Shown here: piece by piece, positions 21,958-32,244 of the stretch
Numbering within the stretch: the stretch's first letter is position 1
Layout of the letters: every line of letters starts with the position of its first letter
Assembly (NCBI GenBank): GCA_000310025.1
Contig: FN649735.1
Coordinates: 2,817,439-2,861,259, forward strand
Reading direction: 5' to 3'
DNA from: Ectocarpus siliculosus
Taxonomy: Eukaryota; Sar; Phaeophyceae; Ectocarpales; Ectocarpaceae
Length of the DNA: 43,821 bases
The notes under the pieces: model-generated
What the model was told of the DNA's origin: nothing
Databases searched by the model: none
What the model saw: only the letters and a program-made list of their open reading frames with translations
Program-made: the position numbers and the translations under genes

Positions 21958-24021
21958 GGGGGGGGAGTCGTTCATGTGGGGGGGGGTGTTCGAATGTCGT
22001 CCACAAATTTCGAAAAACCTTCGCCAATATTCGTTGTCCGTAGCGACGATATTTCATGCGAAAGGATGATGACATGATGGCACCTTCACGTTGCGTCATC
22101 GGCCTTTGATTTCCCATGTTTCTATCACCGTTGTATCAAGATAAGCTTTCATTTTTCATATTCGGTGGCTCCACAATTCAAATGCCCGCCGGGAGTTTGA
22201 TCTGGGGCGGTCATGGAAGTTTCGTTTTTTGCAAACCTCCTCTGTTTCGAACACTCCACGTCTTTTGACAACAAAAATGTGCTCCACTCTGTTTGTCTCT
22301 GCGGAACACTGAATGTATGTATATTATTGGTGTCGCCTCCTGTGGCTGCCGGTGGTTGCCTCCGAGTTTCTCTAGACTTCAGGAGCGAAACTAAACGTGT
22401 GAATCGATTCATTTAAGATGCTCCCCATTGTGGACGTTCACTCGATGTGGCTTCATCACTTGAATTTCTTCTGTGAATCTATTGTCGATGAGGGGCCGAT
22501 TTGACTTTGTTTCGGTCCTCCTGTCTTGCACATTCCTGAAGCAGGCTTACAGGCACGGATTTCATTCACAAACGAGCCCGCATTCGTCACAGTCTGGCTG
22601 GCCGGCCCCTTGGGGTACGGGAGGGCGCTCTCATAGACCCGAAAGGACCTTGGAAGGGGCTCCGCCGTCTACTCACAGCCATTCCCTGACCCTCGCATCC
22701 ACGCCCACACCGCTATTGGTGAAAAGCGGTTGCCATGACGACCGAAGGCGAGACGGGTTACGTTCGGTTGATGTTACGGTATTCAGCAAGAATTCCTCTA
22801 ATAGATAGGAAAACTTAGGAAAACTCTTTAGAGCTTTCACCGTTCCCCTCCGCAAGAAAGCTACGCCTGCCTGTCGGCCGGTCTGTCTGTCATTATCACT
22901 TCAAGCCGGAGGCGTGAGAGACCATCCGATCGGCCGGCTTGTACATGTAGTACTTTCGACGCCATCCGCAAGTTTGAGCTTGATTGGTTCCCCCCTCCGT
23001 TTTCGTTTGGCTGTGTCGTTGTTCAGTATTCTCAAATTTGAAACATCCAAGCTTCCGCAAGTGCTCCCGACACCACCGTTGCTCCGATGTCGATCAAGTA
23101 GGTTATTATAACACGTTGCCTATCTTCCATCACATTGATGTCGCGTCCAATTTCCAACAGGATGGACAAAAACAACCCCACGCTGGCATATCTGTGTCTG
23201 TTTATTTCGTCTTCCAAAGAGCGGTTCGAAGCACACCGCAGCTACCTCCCCTCTCTGCAGCAGTATGAACATTGGTTATGTGCGACTCTTCATCCCAGTG
23301 TGCTCTCTAAATCATTATGAGCAGGCGGTGGTTGTCCGTTCTTACTTTCCGCTTTCTTCACGATCACGCCATCGTCGCTAGGCACCATGCTGCATCATGA
23401 TCATACCACCACAACACGATGGGAGCACGTCGTTTAATTGTAGAAGATGGGCACGCTTGGCTGAGGCAAAGCTGTTTTTCCAAAGAACATACCGTACAGG
23501 GAGTGGGTGGCGAGTATTCCTGCCGCCTCCATGATGGCCAGTCCGGTGCATTCATATCGGAGTATTCCGCCTAGGATACTCTATGTACCACGACCTGGTT
23601 CTTTTTAGCAAGGAAGGGACGAGCCAATGATACAAAGGCCGGCATTGCAAAGGGGTCATGGAGACCGGTTCCAAGGACGTATCGACCGGTGGTGTCGCCC
23701 TCGCTGAACGTGGAGGTTTTCTGTAGAGTGCGATCTCAATCGATTGTGTAGCTGATGATGTATGCAGAAAGCCTACTATACCAAAGTTGTAAGTGAAGCA
23801 TCTTGTTGCGGCGTACGGAACTCAAGGTTTGCCTACGCCAACTACTGTAGTGGACCAAGGTGTCAAACACGAACAGACAAGAGCAGGTGGTCAATCACGA
23901 GGGACCGTTGTGTTTGGTTGATGACCAAGGTCTGCAGTTGGTAGTTTAACGTAGACCATGATCATAATGCCATCGACTCGGAGCACCTCGCTCCTCTCCT
24001 CCGTTCTTCCCTGTCTCCGAC
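21958..24021. other. Stretch without a convincing gene
   Basis: About 2 kb with short open frames only (up to 111 codons, plus 22473-22808). No known domain, RNA gene or repeat pair was identified. A poly-G interruption at about 21957-21988 lies near the break of the LINE fragment and may be a sequencing problem. Confidence 0.45.
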
Positions 24022-24438
24022 TTGACACCCCCAGTCATGCAGCTAGAAACGTCCCAAGGCCCACAAAACGTTCCGGTGGCGTTCCTGCGTGTTTTTCTGC
24101 CGTCCACAACCAATTTCCGGAAGGGGCGAGTGGTTGGACGCCTTGAATATCGCATTGAGCAGGCCTGCGACGGAGAAGCAAAGCGTTGGTCTGCGTCTAC
24201 ACTGGAGCTACAACGTTTGTCCCTGGCATTTTGTAAGACATCCAAACGTGTCCAGACCTTGGACATGCGCATAGATGGAGAGAAGCTTCTCAGCTTGTGG
24301 TCGCACATCACACGCCACGGCCAACGACCGCAGTGGAGAGGTTTGCACGTCAAGTCGTGTACCGGCTGTACAAGCTTACGGTGTGACTCGTTTAAGGGGA
24401 TATTGGTCTGCAAAAAGGCTAGCACCGGCCCCTTGTAG
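24022..24438 (+). other. Unassigned open frame, possible exon
   Basis: An open frame of 138 codons with protein-like composition (for example VAFLRVFLPSTTNFRKG and RVQTLDMRIDGEKLLSL). It is preceded by a pyrimidine tract and an AG at about 24040 that could be a splice acceptor. The minus strand is also open here (23946-24425), so coding cannot be settled by eye. No family was recognised. It sits directly beside the LINE endonuclease piece and could be part of another mobile element. Confidence 0.25.
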
Positions 24439-24726
24439 TCAGCGGCTCAAACGGCTGGAATTGATTTGGATCCGGCCGCGAACATGGCGTCGTTGCCGGC
24501 CTCCCTACTCTCAATCAGCACATCGTCGAAACACTCATCCTGCCACCGCAGAGCTGGGGGGAGGTCCGGCCATCAGCAGTGTGGCTACGACGGGATACGT
24601 AACGCGGGGAGGACACGACAGCGCCCAACGTGAACCTTCCTTGTGGACAACTAGAAGTAAAGGGTTGCATGTTGCTCATGATGCGTTGTTATTGGAGGCG
24701 TGCCTGCCGCTGATTGTACCTACTGT

Positions 24727-25924
24727 TCACGCTGTGTTGAGGGGCCTCCACGTTGTTGTGTTCCTATTGCCTTTCATCGCTCGGCGCGCTTCCCGTCGCT
24801 TGGTAAGGCCCCCCTCCAACGCTGCTCTTGTCTCCGGGGCCTCACACCACTCATTCGTGCGTCGTCTCCGCGGTTCCTCGGGTAGTATCGCCCTCGCCGC
24901 TTCGAGGAGAGCATTGGTGAACTCAGTCTCCTTCTCCGGCGTGGTGATCGCTCGTTCGCCCTGTCGTTGGCCGAGGTTGGGGAAGAACCGCTCATTCGCC
25001 GCCCGTCGCGTTGCTTCGACCTGCATTTCCCGTCGGTTGAACTGCTTCTGTTTCGGTTTGGTTCGAACTGCTCGGTTGTGGGCAAGCCTGCTACCGAGGC
25101 TGACGGTGGCTATCACCATGTTGTGGTCCGAGTCCGCCTTGGCTGGGAACACGGGCCAGGGGATGATTACCACGTTAGACACTCGGCCGCGGTGTACCTG
25201 CCGCGTTAGGATGTAATCGAGGCGCATGCAGTCGGTCCCTCAGGCACGTGTGTGTGCCATATTTCACCCTTGCGTGTCTCAAAGAAGGTGTTCATGGATG
25301 CAAACTTGTTTTCCGCTTCGAAGGTCAGCAGTGGTCGGCCATTCTCGTTCAGCCCATCACGCCCGTGTATTCCCATGACTCCCTCGTTCCCCCCACCCAT
25401 CGTTTCTCCCGTCCGCGCATTGGCGTCCACCAGGATATACACAACTCTTAGGAGGGGATCCTCCGCACGAGACTGTCAAGTTTTGACCAAAAATCTCCCT
25501 TGCAGTCGGCGGTGGAGACCTCGGTTGGGGCGTACGCCACAACGAAGTTGAACGCCCCGCGGTTACCTGCCATCTCAAACCTGATATTATAGTCATAAGG
25601 CGTGCATTGGTGTAGTCCGTAGTATATAAACGTGGAGGCCTTACACACTGACTCTTTAATGGCTATCCGCACACCATGGGTTTTACCCTTCTCCGGGCCA
25701 CAGCAGAACACTCGGTAGCCCGCCGCTGCGAATTCCGTTTGCCCTTTCCTCCGTGTCTCCTGCATTCCTATCACCGATACGTCTTGATTCACAACCCCGT
25801 GCAAGATACTACAGGCTCGCCCGTGCCCATTCGCCCCTTCTACAGCCATAGGTCGCATATTCCAGGTTGCTACCCTAAGAAGTCGACCCTGCTGTCTCTC
25901 TCGGGCGGGGCGTGCTTCTCTCAT
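24727..25924 (-). pseudogene. LINE endonuclease (EEP family) domain, frameshifted
   Basis: Three minus-strand frames join into one endonuclease. 25924-25448 has LLRVATWNM, GMQETRRKG (catalytic Glu), VRIAIKES and VVAYAPTE. 25442-25206 has YILVDANARTGE, the D-x-N block, and KFASMNTFFE. 25227-24727 has RLDYILTR and the terminal SDHNMVI with the conserved Asp-His. The EEP motifs appear in the correct order. At least two frameshifts and a stop separate the pieces, so it is not functional. In LINEs this domain nicks target DNA to start target-primed reverse transcription. Confidence 0.85.
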
Positions 25925-26125
25925 AGCCAGCCTACGCGTCGCCCTTCCCCTCCTTTCCCTCCTTCTTCCCTTGTGCCTGTCTGTTTTTTATCGCCTTGCG
26001 GGCTCTCGGGCTAACGTAAAGGTTATCCGGGCGCTTGCCTTTACAAGAGAGATGTCTTTTTGTCCCGCAGCGGTGCGGCCCTCCAGCTCTAGATTTTTTC
26101 CTTTCCCCTTTCTGGTGCTTGGCCT

Positions 26126-26316
26126 TGTTTGCCATCGGGGTTTGGGTTTTCGTCGCTTGGCAACGACGTTGTAAAACAAGCCGCCCCCCCCGGTGTTTGC
26201 CATCGGGGTTTGGGTTTTCGTCGCTTGGCAACGACGTTGTAAAACAAGCCCCCCACTCGGTGTTTGCCATCGGGATTGGGTTTTCGTCGCTTGGCAACGA
26301 CGTTGTAAAACAAGCC
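26126..26316 (-). repeat. Three tandem ~67-bp monomers in the LINE 5' region
   Basis: On the plus strand the unit starts tgtttgccatcgg at 26126, 26194 and 26261 and each ends cgttgtaaaacaagcc, giving periods of 68 and 67 bases. The units are nearly identical, and the differences are mainly in the C-rich spacer. The unit includes an internal inverted repeat around cgtcgcttggcaacgacg. On the minus strand the monomers are open and repeat CFTTSLPSDENPNPDGKH. Tandem 5' monomers act as promoters in some mammalian L1 elements; that role here is inference. Confidence 0.85.
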
Positions 26317-26525
26317 AACTCACTTCGTGAACTCGGCAACCAGGTTACCGTTTTTTTTTTTTACCTCGGTGTTTTTTTTTGGCGGTAACCATAATGGTGG
26401 TCGAGTAGATTATGTTGTGCGGGGTCGAGAACCCTTACTCCGCGCAACGGGGGATGATCGCACCACGTTGTGTTAAAATGGTCAAGCTTCCTCGAGGCAG
26501 TTACACAGTGCTTACAACTGTCTCT

Positions 26526-26721
26526 GGAAGTGAAAGCACCAGAAAATAAATTAAGTCATACGTAGCTGTCATCCGTACGCAAGGAAGTAAGCACAAGATG
26601 CCGAACACCCTTAGCAGGATGCAGCTCACCCTTCATGCGACTCGCCAAATACCTCACGGCGCTTCGCGCTTGGTGATGTGAGAGCCTGGTCCGGTGAGAA
26701 CCCGGCGTGCTCCGTCCCGGC
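26526..26721 (+). repeat. Dispersed repeat R1, copy 4, cut by the N gap
   Basis: Starts ggaagtgaaagcaccagaaa and contains catccgtacgcaaggaagta, gatgccgaacaccc, agcaggatgcagc, cacggcgcttcgcgcttggt and 'gtccggtgagaacccggc', ending at gtgctccgtcccggc directly before the Ns. It abuts the outer end of the LINE 5' region. It is closest to copy 3 in its first ~40 bases. Confidence 0.75.
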
Positions 26722-26784
26722 NNNNNNNNNNNNNNNNNNNNNNNNNNNNNNNNNNNNNNNNNNNNNNNNNNNNNNNNNNNNNNN
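26722..26784. other. Assembly gap (63 N)
   Basis: A run of 63 unknown bases between repeat R1 copy 4 and a poly-C tract that begins the tandem repeat block. Open frames spanning it are meaningless. Confidence 0.99.
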
Positions 26785-26824
26785 CCCCCCCCGCCCCCCC
26801 CCCGGCTGCATGGCAAACACCGAC

Positions 26825-27250
26825 GGCTCGAATGATAGCTGTGGGCCATCGCAACACAGCGCAGCTTGTTCGGTGTCCATTAGAGCTTTGGGGGCTGAGA
26901 TACGGCTGGAATCGTGCCTGACACCCCCCGCTGCGATGCTGCTGAGCCTCCTTTTCGGCGTTATCCCTGCGACTACTGAGCTGATCGGTGCAGCCAATAG
27001 CTCGGATGATAGCTGCCTACCGTAGCAACACAGCACAACTTGTTTGGTGTTCATTAGAGGTCTGAGAGTGGAGTTACGGCCGGATTCGTTCCTGCTGCGA
27101 TCCTGCTGAGCCCCCTTTTTCCAGCATAACTCTGCAACCACGGGGTGGATTCGCACGCCGAATGGCTCGCGTAATAGCTGTGGGCCATAGCTACACAGCG
27201 CAAGTTGTTTGAAGTCGATCAAAGGTCTACAAGCGGAGTTAAGGGTACCG
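26825..27250 (+). repeat. Tandem ~165-175 bp degenerate repeats, about 2.5 units
   Basis: Units begin at about 26825 (ggctcgaatgatagctgtgg), 27000 (gctcggatgatagctgc) and 27164 (ggctcgcgtaatagctgtgg). Each continues with a caacacagcgcagcttgttc-like word, a cattagag word and a gctgagcc-ccttttt-c-gc-t word. The third unit stops after about 85 bases at gcggagttaagggtaccgg. Divergence between units is around 20-25 percent by eye. The left end runs into the poly-C tract and gap, so more units may be missing. Confidence 0.75.
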
Positions 27251-27266
27251 GCGCGGTTAAGAATTT

Positions 27267-27282
27267 GCGCCGGTACCGGCGC
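27267..27282. repeat. Perfect 16-bp palindrome gcgccggtaccggcgc
   Basis: The sequence is its own reverse complement, and a related half, gggtaccggcgc, lies 15 bases upstream at 27244-27255. It sits at the right border of the tandem repeat block. Function is unknown; it could be a protein-binding site or the end of a mobile element. Confidence 0.7.
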
Positions 27283-30179
27283 ATATAGCATTGCCGTATT
27301 TATTATTATCATGACGACTTTTCTCGTCCCGAGAACTGCAATCGATTCCTCTTCGGTGATTTATTGAAATCCGAAAAATTGTCCAACAGAAATCGGCTGC
27401 GCAGAGCCGGGCAGAAATACATTTTTCAGAATGGGTCAATCACTAGGAACGAAAACTTGTGCAGAGCTACACGTACCAACGCTGAACTGAGACAATCTAG
27501 GACAATGTTTTGGCCGACTCGTGGCCCCCAACCCAAAATTACCTTTCCCTGAAGTTGTTGTAGCCCTCAGTACAGGGAATAGACAATAACGTTATGGTAT
27601 TAAAAAAGAAAAAGTGATATGCATACTGGGCGCACCACAAGACCTCTCTTGTTTTGTCCGAGGCTCGTTTCCTATGTTGTCTAGCGGTACCCCCACGGCG
27701 AGTATTGGATTGGGTTTTACTATAGACTTGTTGACTGAGCACGCACCTGTTCTAATGGCCAAGTTCTTGTGTAGACGGTTTTTTTTTTTGCTCAAGCTCT
27801 CAACTGCTAAGTTCTTATGTAGTGGCGCGTTCTGGAGGGCATTTGAAACCCAGCAGCAACATCCGTGCGTTTGGGATTTTCCGTTTTGAAATATGCCAAG
27901 TTCATACCCCAAGCAGCCAAGCAGGCTGTCGTTCAATTTCAGACATCATGCGGAGATGGTTCATCACCCCCCCCCAAAAAAAAACACAAAGGGACGGCTG
28001 ACGACGGATAGCGCCTAAACCTAAAAAGCTAACTGTAGTACGTAACACTCCGAAAAGTCTATGCAACTGCCGACGGTCGTCCAGCTCTCGTCATTCATTT
28101 TGACACGAAATTTGGTATCCGCTCCTCAGGGCATCGCCGCTGCACCGGGAACCGCATTAGCGGGGTCATGAATTTATGAGAAACAAGGCCAGCGGCGGAG
28201 CTCGTCTTGATAGATTGGGTCATGCGTATGTCTCATCGCAGCTCTCGTATCCTTGTGAAGGCGTACCCTGTCGATCAAGGACCCACCGGAGAACCAAGTT
28301 GTCAATAAGCAAGCAAGCGTGGTTTCCTGCTCACTAAATCACATGAATGACCACACACAAAATACATATACACCTGATTGTTCTCTGATCTCTTGATTCC
28401 TTCCACAAGCTCCCCCCACAACTTTGCCGTGCCAACGAGTCTACTATTATCCTTTTTTGCCGTGTAGCGCTCCTCCGTCATGTCAATATGCTCGTCATGC
28501 AACTGCGCCAAGTGTCTGTCTTTTTTAAAATATTCGGTAGGATGATTTGTCGATCAATGTCGTGTACGTGTTCGCAATTTTTGTCATCTGTGCGTTCTTG
28601 GTTTTCGGTGTCAACCGCAGTAAAACTGGCTGACCAATAGAGAACACGTCGATGTGATCTGCTGCCTGTGGTGATCTCTCTGGTTGGACACACGCTTGTT
28701 GCTGCAACTCTGTCTGCCTTGCAGAGACCAGGTTCCTAAGAGCGTTGCTTGGGAGCACAAAGCACCACAGACCCATGATTGATGATGTCCATGACCGCCC
28801 TTGGCTCTACGTCCTTTCCCACTGGGCGCCCGCCGCCCTTGCATTGAATTTGCGTTAGAATTCAATGTGCGTATTCTTGATCCTGGCGCCAAGCCCGTCG
28901 CGGACAGCTTTGCCACCTCCCCAGAGTAGCCACGGAATGCTGACGATTTCGCGATGTTTAGGATACACTGTAACGGCTGTGTTTCAGTGCTTCGCTAAAT
29001 GTTGTGCACTTCTTCTGTGCCCCGCCAATGTTTCCGCGCCAACACGTTTTAGGCTCCCGTCCGAAATATGCAGCATCGCAGTTGACGTGGTTCAATTCTT
29101 CGTTTTCGTCGTTCGCAGCCCGCGAGCTGAATGTCACAAAACGGGCCCCCGCTCCGGAGGAGGAGGAGGTGGACGACGAGAATGAGGGCGGCAGAGTCGG
29201 TGGAACAGGGAGCATTCTTGCCAAGCGAGAGCGGACGCATGAAAATATATCGGTAGCTGTAACGTATGTGGGCGCGGGGCGATGCGTAGGAGCCACATAG
29301 ATAGATGGGTCGACATGCAGCGGCCACGAGTAAACGGGTGGGCTGAGCATGTTCATCACGCATCGTCGCCGGGTGGAAGTATTGTGGGCGTGTGTTTCCT
29401 GTATGTGAAGGCACATGGATGAAAAAAGCTGCCGCATTTTTCCGTCGTCCCTCGCCAAGAGAACTGTACGACTATGCAGAGGTGCATAATAGGAACGGGG
29501 GGGACTTGATTGGAACTGTTCAGTGTGTGGAACCCGGGGTAGGTTGTACAGTTTCGCTTCTGTAGTATATTTGCGGGGTGGTGGGGCGTGGGTTTGCTGT
29601 CGACTTCGAACGAACCATGTTCAGGATTTTGATTCCGGACGAGCGGAACGACGGTTCCTATTTTTTGGTTCGATCATTTTGTGCGTAACATAAGCCCTTT
29701 TGAGTTGTGTTCGACTTTGTTGTCAGTTGTGAACGCATGCCTCCATGGTGAGTTGTACATTCCGCCAGCATCGATAGTCTGATTTTCTGCAGACGAAGAG
29801 AGACACGAATGGCAAAAATATAATACTCTTGTACCCCTGCTACTGTTAGGCCGGGTGTATTCACCGTCGGGGTCCACCGGCCGTGTCATCCTAAAATGTA
29901 TGTGGGGGGGGCTCACGATCACGCCACCTGTGGTACCTGCATGCTCCACTACTGTAGTCCACACGGACGGGCAGACGTGACATTGATGTAAAACCCCAAC
30001 CCCATACTCTTCGGGGAAAATCCATGCTGCACACACACAGGGCCCTCGCCAGCCAGGCCCACCCACGCCGTACACAGACACGCATTTACGCAACATCGGA
30101 AAAATGGTCGCACAACCAGCTACAGCACACGGGGCCGTGAGCGAAAAGGGAGACTGCCAATGAAAGGATCAAAGAAAGC
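27283..30179. other. Stretch without a recognised gene; two open minus-strand frames
   Basis: Minus-strand frames at 28958-29458 (166 codons; contains GARFVTFSSRAANDENEELN) and 29674-30096 (140 codons) have protein-like composition, but no domain was recognised and no consistent exon partners were found. A proline/serine-rich segment in the first could be an exon. Homopolymer runs at 27967-27986 look unreliable. No RNA gene was seen. Confidence 0.35.
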
Positions 30180-31235
30180 GAGGTATAGTTTAAGGCTAAT
30201 ATTCCTGCCCGCACGTTCTGCTATCCCCATCCTGCTCCCCTCAGCTACCGTCGCCTCCTCAAACGGGGTCGTTCTATTCCCCTGTGCCTCCCGCCCGCGC
30301 GCCCTTGGTTGTCGTTTCCCTTCTTTACGGCTCCTGAGCTGTCCCGTTTAGCAGCATGCAGTCGATTGGCCTTCTCTTTCTCCTTGTGCCAGGTGACCAT
30401 GAACCCCCCTGCCCTCCCAAAGCACCTCAGCGTACCAAGGCGCCCCCCTCCTCCACCTACGCCGCGAGAGTGAGTCCAGATGACACGAGGGATCCCGAAT
30501 GTTCTCTTGGCGTCCTCCGTTGATTTAGCTGTGGCGTCGAACGCTTGGAAGTCGTCCTTCAGGCGTTTTCAGCCAGTTTACCGCTCTGGGCACTCCTTGC
30601 CGGGATTTCCCCCCTCTCATGCCTTCGCGATTCGCCCGTTCGGCTGTCCGGCGAAGGCTCTTGCGAGCAGCAGTCGCCGTGGCCGGACGATGGCCATGCT
30701 ATGGCAATCGGTCTTCTTAAAGGTCTGGGCGGGGGAAAGCTGCCGATGTTTGTCGCTCGTCGGGCGGTACCCGGTAACTCGTAAAAGGCTCCGGTGGTGT
30801 GTCCTCCACAGCAGCTAGCTGTTATTTGTGTAGACTAGAGTGAATGGGCGCGGCACGGGGCCCACGTCATTAACTAGGGCCTCCATTGCTTCCGCTTTCG
30901 GGCGTCGGACCTTCGGTCTCCACGATGCTGTCTGTTGGAAAGTTCCCGAGAGTACTGCATGCACATGCGGCTAGGCTCCGGTGGTTGATCTCCTGCATCA
31001 GCTCGTCGTCTTCTCTGACACTGCCACCCAGGTACCGGAATTCTGTCTGGGCGTCCAGCTGTCTGTCCCGCTGCTTCGATCAGCAGTGGTGCCTGAGGTG
31101 GTGGGGGTGGCGACCCCTGCGTTTGACCCTTCTCCGACACCCGCATCAGGAATTTAGCTGTCTTTCTTCTCTTATTCTGTCAAGGCTCCAAGGAGTACCC
31201 TTCCACAATGATGATGTTTGTCATCCTCGCCAATA
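30180..31235 (-). mobile_element. LINE reverse transcriptase C-terminal fragment, minus strand
   Basis: The broken minus-strand frames match the plus-strand LINE at 33.8-34.8 kb in order. LMRVSEKGQTQGSPPPPPQA and IEAAGQ match LMRAKDK...PPPPPPLTIEAAGQ. TEFRYLGGSV...EINHRSLAAC matches TEFRYLGGLVNE...EINYRSRGAW. KAEAMEAL matches QAEAMEALL. RRLLLARAFAGQPNGRIAK matches RRLLFAGALARQPDGRLPK. KRLKDDFQAFDAT matches CVLDDLKAFGAD. Several frameshifts and stops make it a pseudogene. The catalytic core (motifs A-C) is missing. It belongs to the same or a sister family but is clearly diverged. Confidence 0.8.
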
Positions 31236-31780
31236 TGCTCCTTCAGATGATAACCAAACGTGGATTCTTGGCTTCTCCGTTGCATTCACATGATGACATG
31301 CCCACCTAAGTTCGACGGCGTCTTAGACTCCCCCTGCCGTGAGGCAGTCCAAGGGCCCGGTAGGCGTTCACGCTGTCCTTCACTGTTCCGCTCGGACACA
31401 TGCCCACGGGGCACATTATTTATTACCTCCGTGTGGTGTAGGGTGTGGGATGTTCACCTTCTTCTCTTTCGGGCTATGTCTCGGCGACGAGGATGGAGCG
31501 TCTACCAACTCTCCACCTCAACTTCACCGATACTTCTTCGTCAACACCCGTCACAACGGTGGCCGCCCGCCTCATTTTGGGGGTGGTTAGGGGGGGCAAT
31601 TCGTCCCGTTCAGAAGCAAAACGTGTGGGGAGTACTTCAGAAGGAAGCAGAAAGGGCATCAGCCCCACCTAAAATGTACGCAGAAGGAAACTGAAGACTC
31701 GCGTATTCTCATTGCCCAGCAGGTGAGCGCCCTCTATGCTCTTGTCAACGAACGCACTTTCTGTCACAGGCAAGTCACAC

Positions 31781-31810
31781 AGGCAGGTCAAGGCAGGTCA
31801 AGGCAGGTGC
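31781..31810 (+). repeat. Three 10-bp tandem units (aggcaggtca)
   Basis: Three copies of aggcaggtca in a row, the last ending aggcaggtgc. A related caagtcacacaggca lies just before. A short minisatellite of unknown significance. Confidence 0.85.
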
Positions 31811-31838
31811 AAGGGTCCCTCCAAGTGGAAACAACATT

Positions 31839-32241
31839 GGAACACCCCTAGACTACGTGTCAATCTTGGTCGCGGGGGGGGGGGATAGGCCTTATATGTC
31901 GCCGGACGGGACATTTTGACCAAATCCCCGGGGTTTCCACACTTTTCGTGCGCTTTTTTCAGCGCGCGCGGGATCCCACACAGAGCTAGTGGAAATTATG
32001 GAAACACCCCAAGAATACGCGTCAATCTTGGTCGCGAGGTCTTCTATAATAGTGTATGGTGTAGGAAATGGTATGACGACACAAAAGCCTACAAATGAAA
32101 AGAATTTTATGGGTTTTAGAATGCGGCAGGAAAGAAAGCCTATTCAATGAAGAGTGTATTGGTTTTACTATATACACACTAAATCCTATACAATAGACTG
32201 CTGCAAGCGTGGCGCCTAAACCCCCTATACTGCGTGTCAAT
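31839..32241 (+). repeat. Three spaced direct repeats 'acaccccNagaNtacgygtcaatc'
   Basis: A ~35-bp word with acacccc, then tacg(t/c)gtcaatcttggtcgcg occurs at 31839-31874 and 32000-32036. A shorter copy (accccctatactgcgtgtc) occurs at 32217-32241, directly at the left edge of foldback element FB2. Spacings are about 161 and 217 bases. They may mark ends of older copies of one repeat family. Confidence 0.6.
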
Positions 32242-32244
32242 CCA

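Larger units (their letters stand above)
24727..26508 (-). mobile_element. LINE (non-LTR retrotransposon) 5' portion: 5' region, monomers, basic ORF, endonuclease
   Basis: Minus-strand order: a 5' region (26508-26317), three tandem monomers (26316-26126), a Lys/Arg-rich open frame (to 25932), then an apurinic-endonuclease-like domain (25924 to about 25090) and a basic linker (to 24727). The expected reverse transcriptase that should follow is missing below 24727. The copy is therefore cut at its 3' side, the reverse of usual LINE 5' truncation, which suggests later deletion or rearrangement rather than incomplete reverse transcription. Confidence 0.75.

Noticed and set aside
21958-22000. Poly-G interruption after the LINE 5' fragment as a recombination signal
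   Set aside because: Runs of G and C across this window look like base-calling weakness, so no biological meaning was assigned.
24275-25216. 313-codon plus-strand open frame
   Set aside because: It is the antisense of the minus-strand LINE endonuclease and linker, which has clear motifs; the plus frame has none.
30480-31694. Plus-strand open frames of 83-144 codons
   Set aside because: The part to about 31235 is antisense to the minus-strand LINE RT C-terminal fragment. Beyond that no motif was seen.
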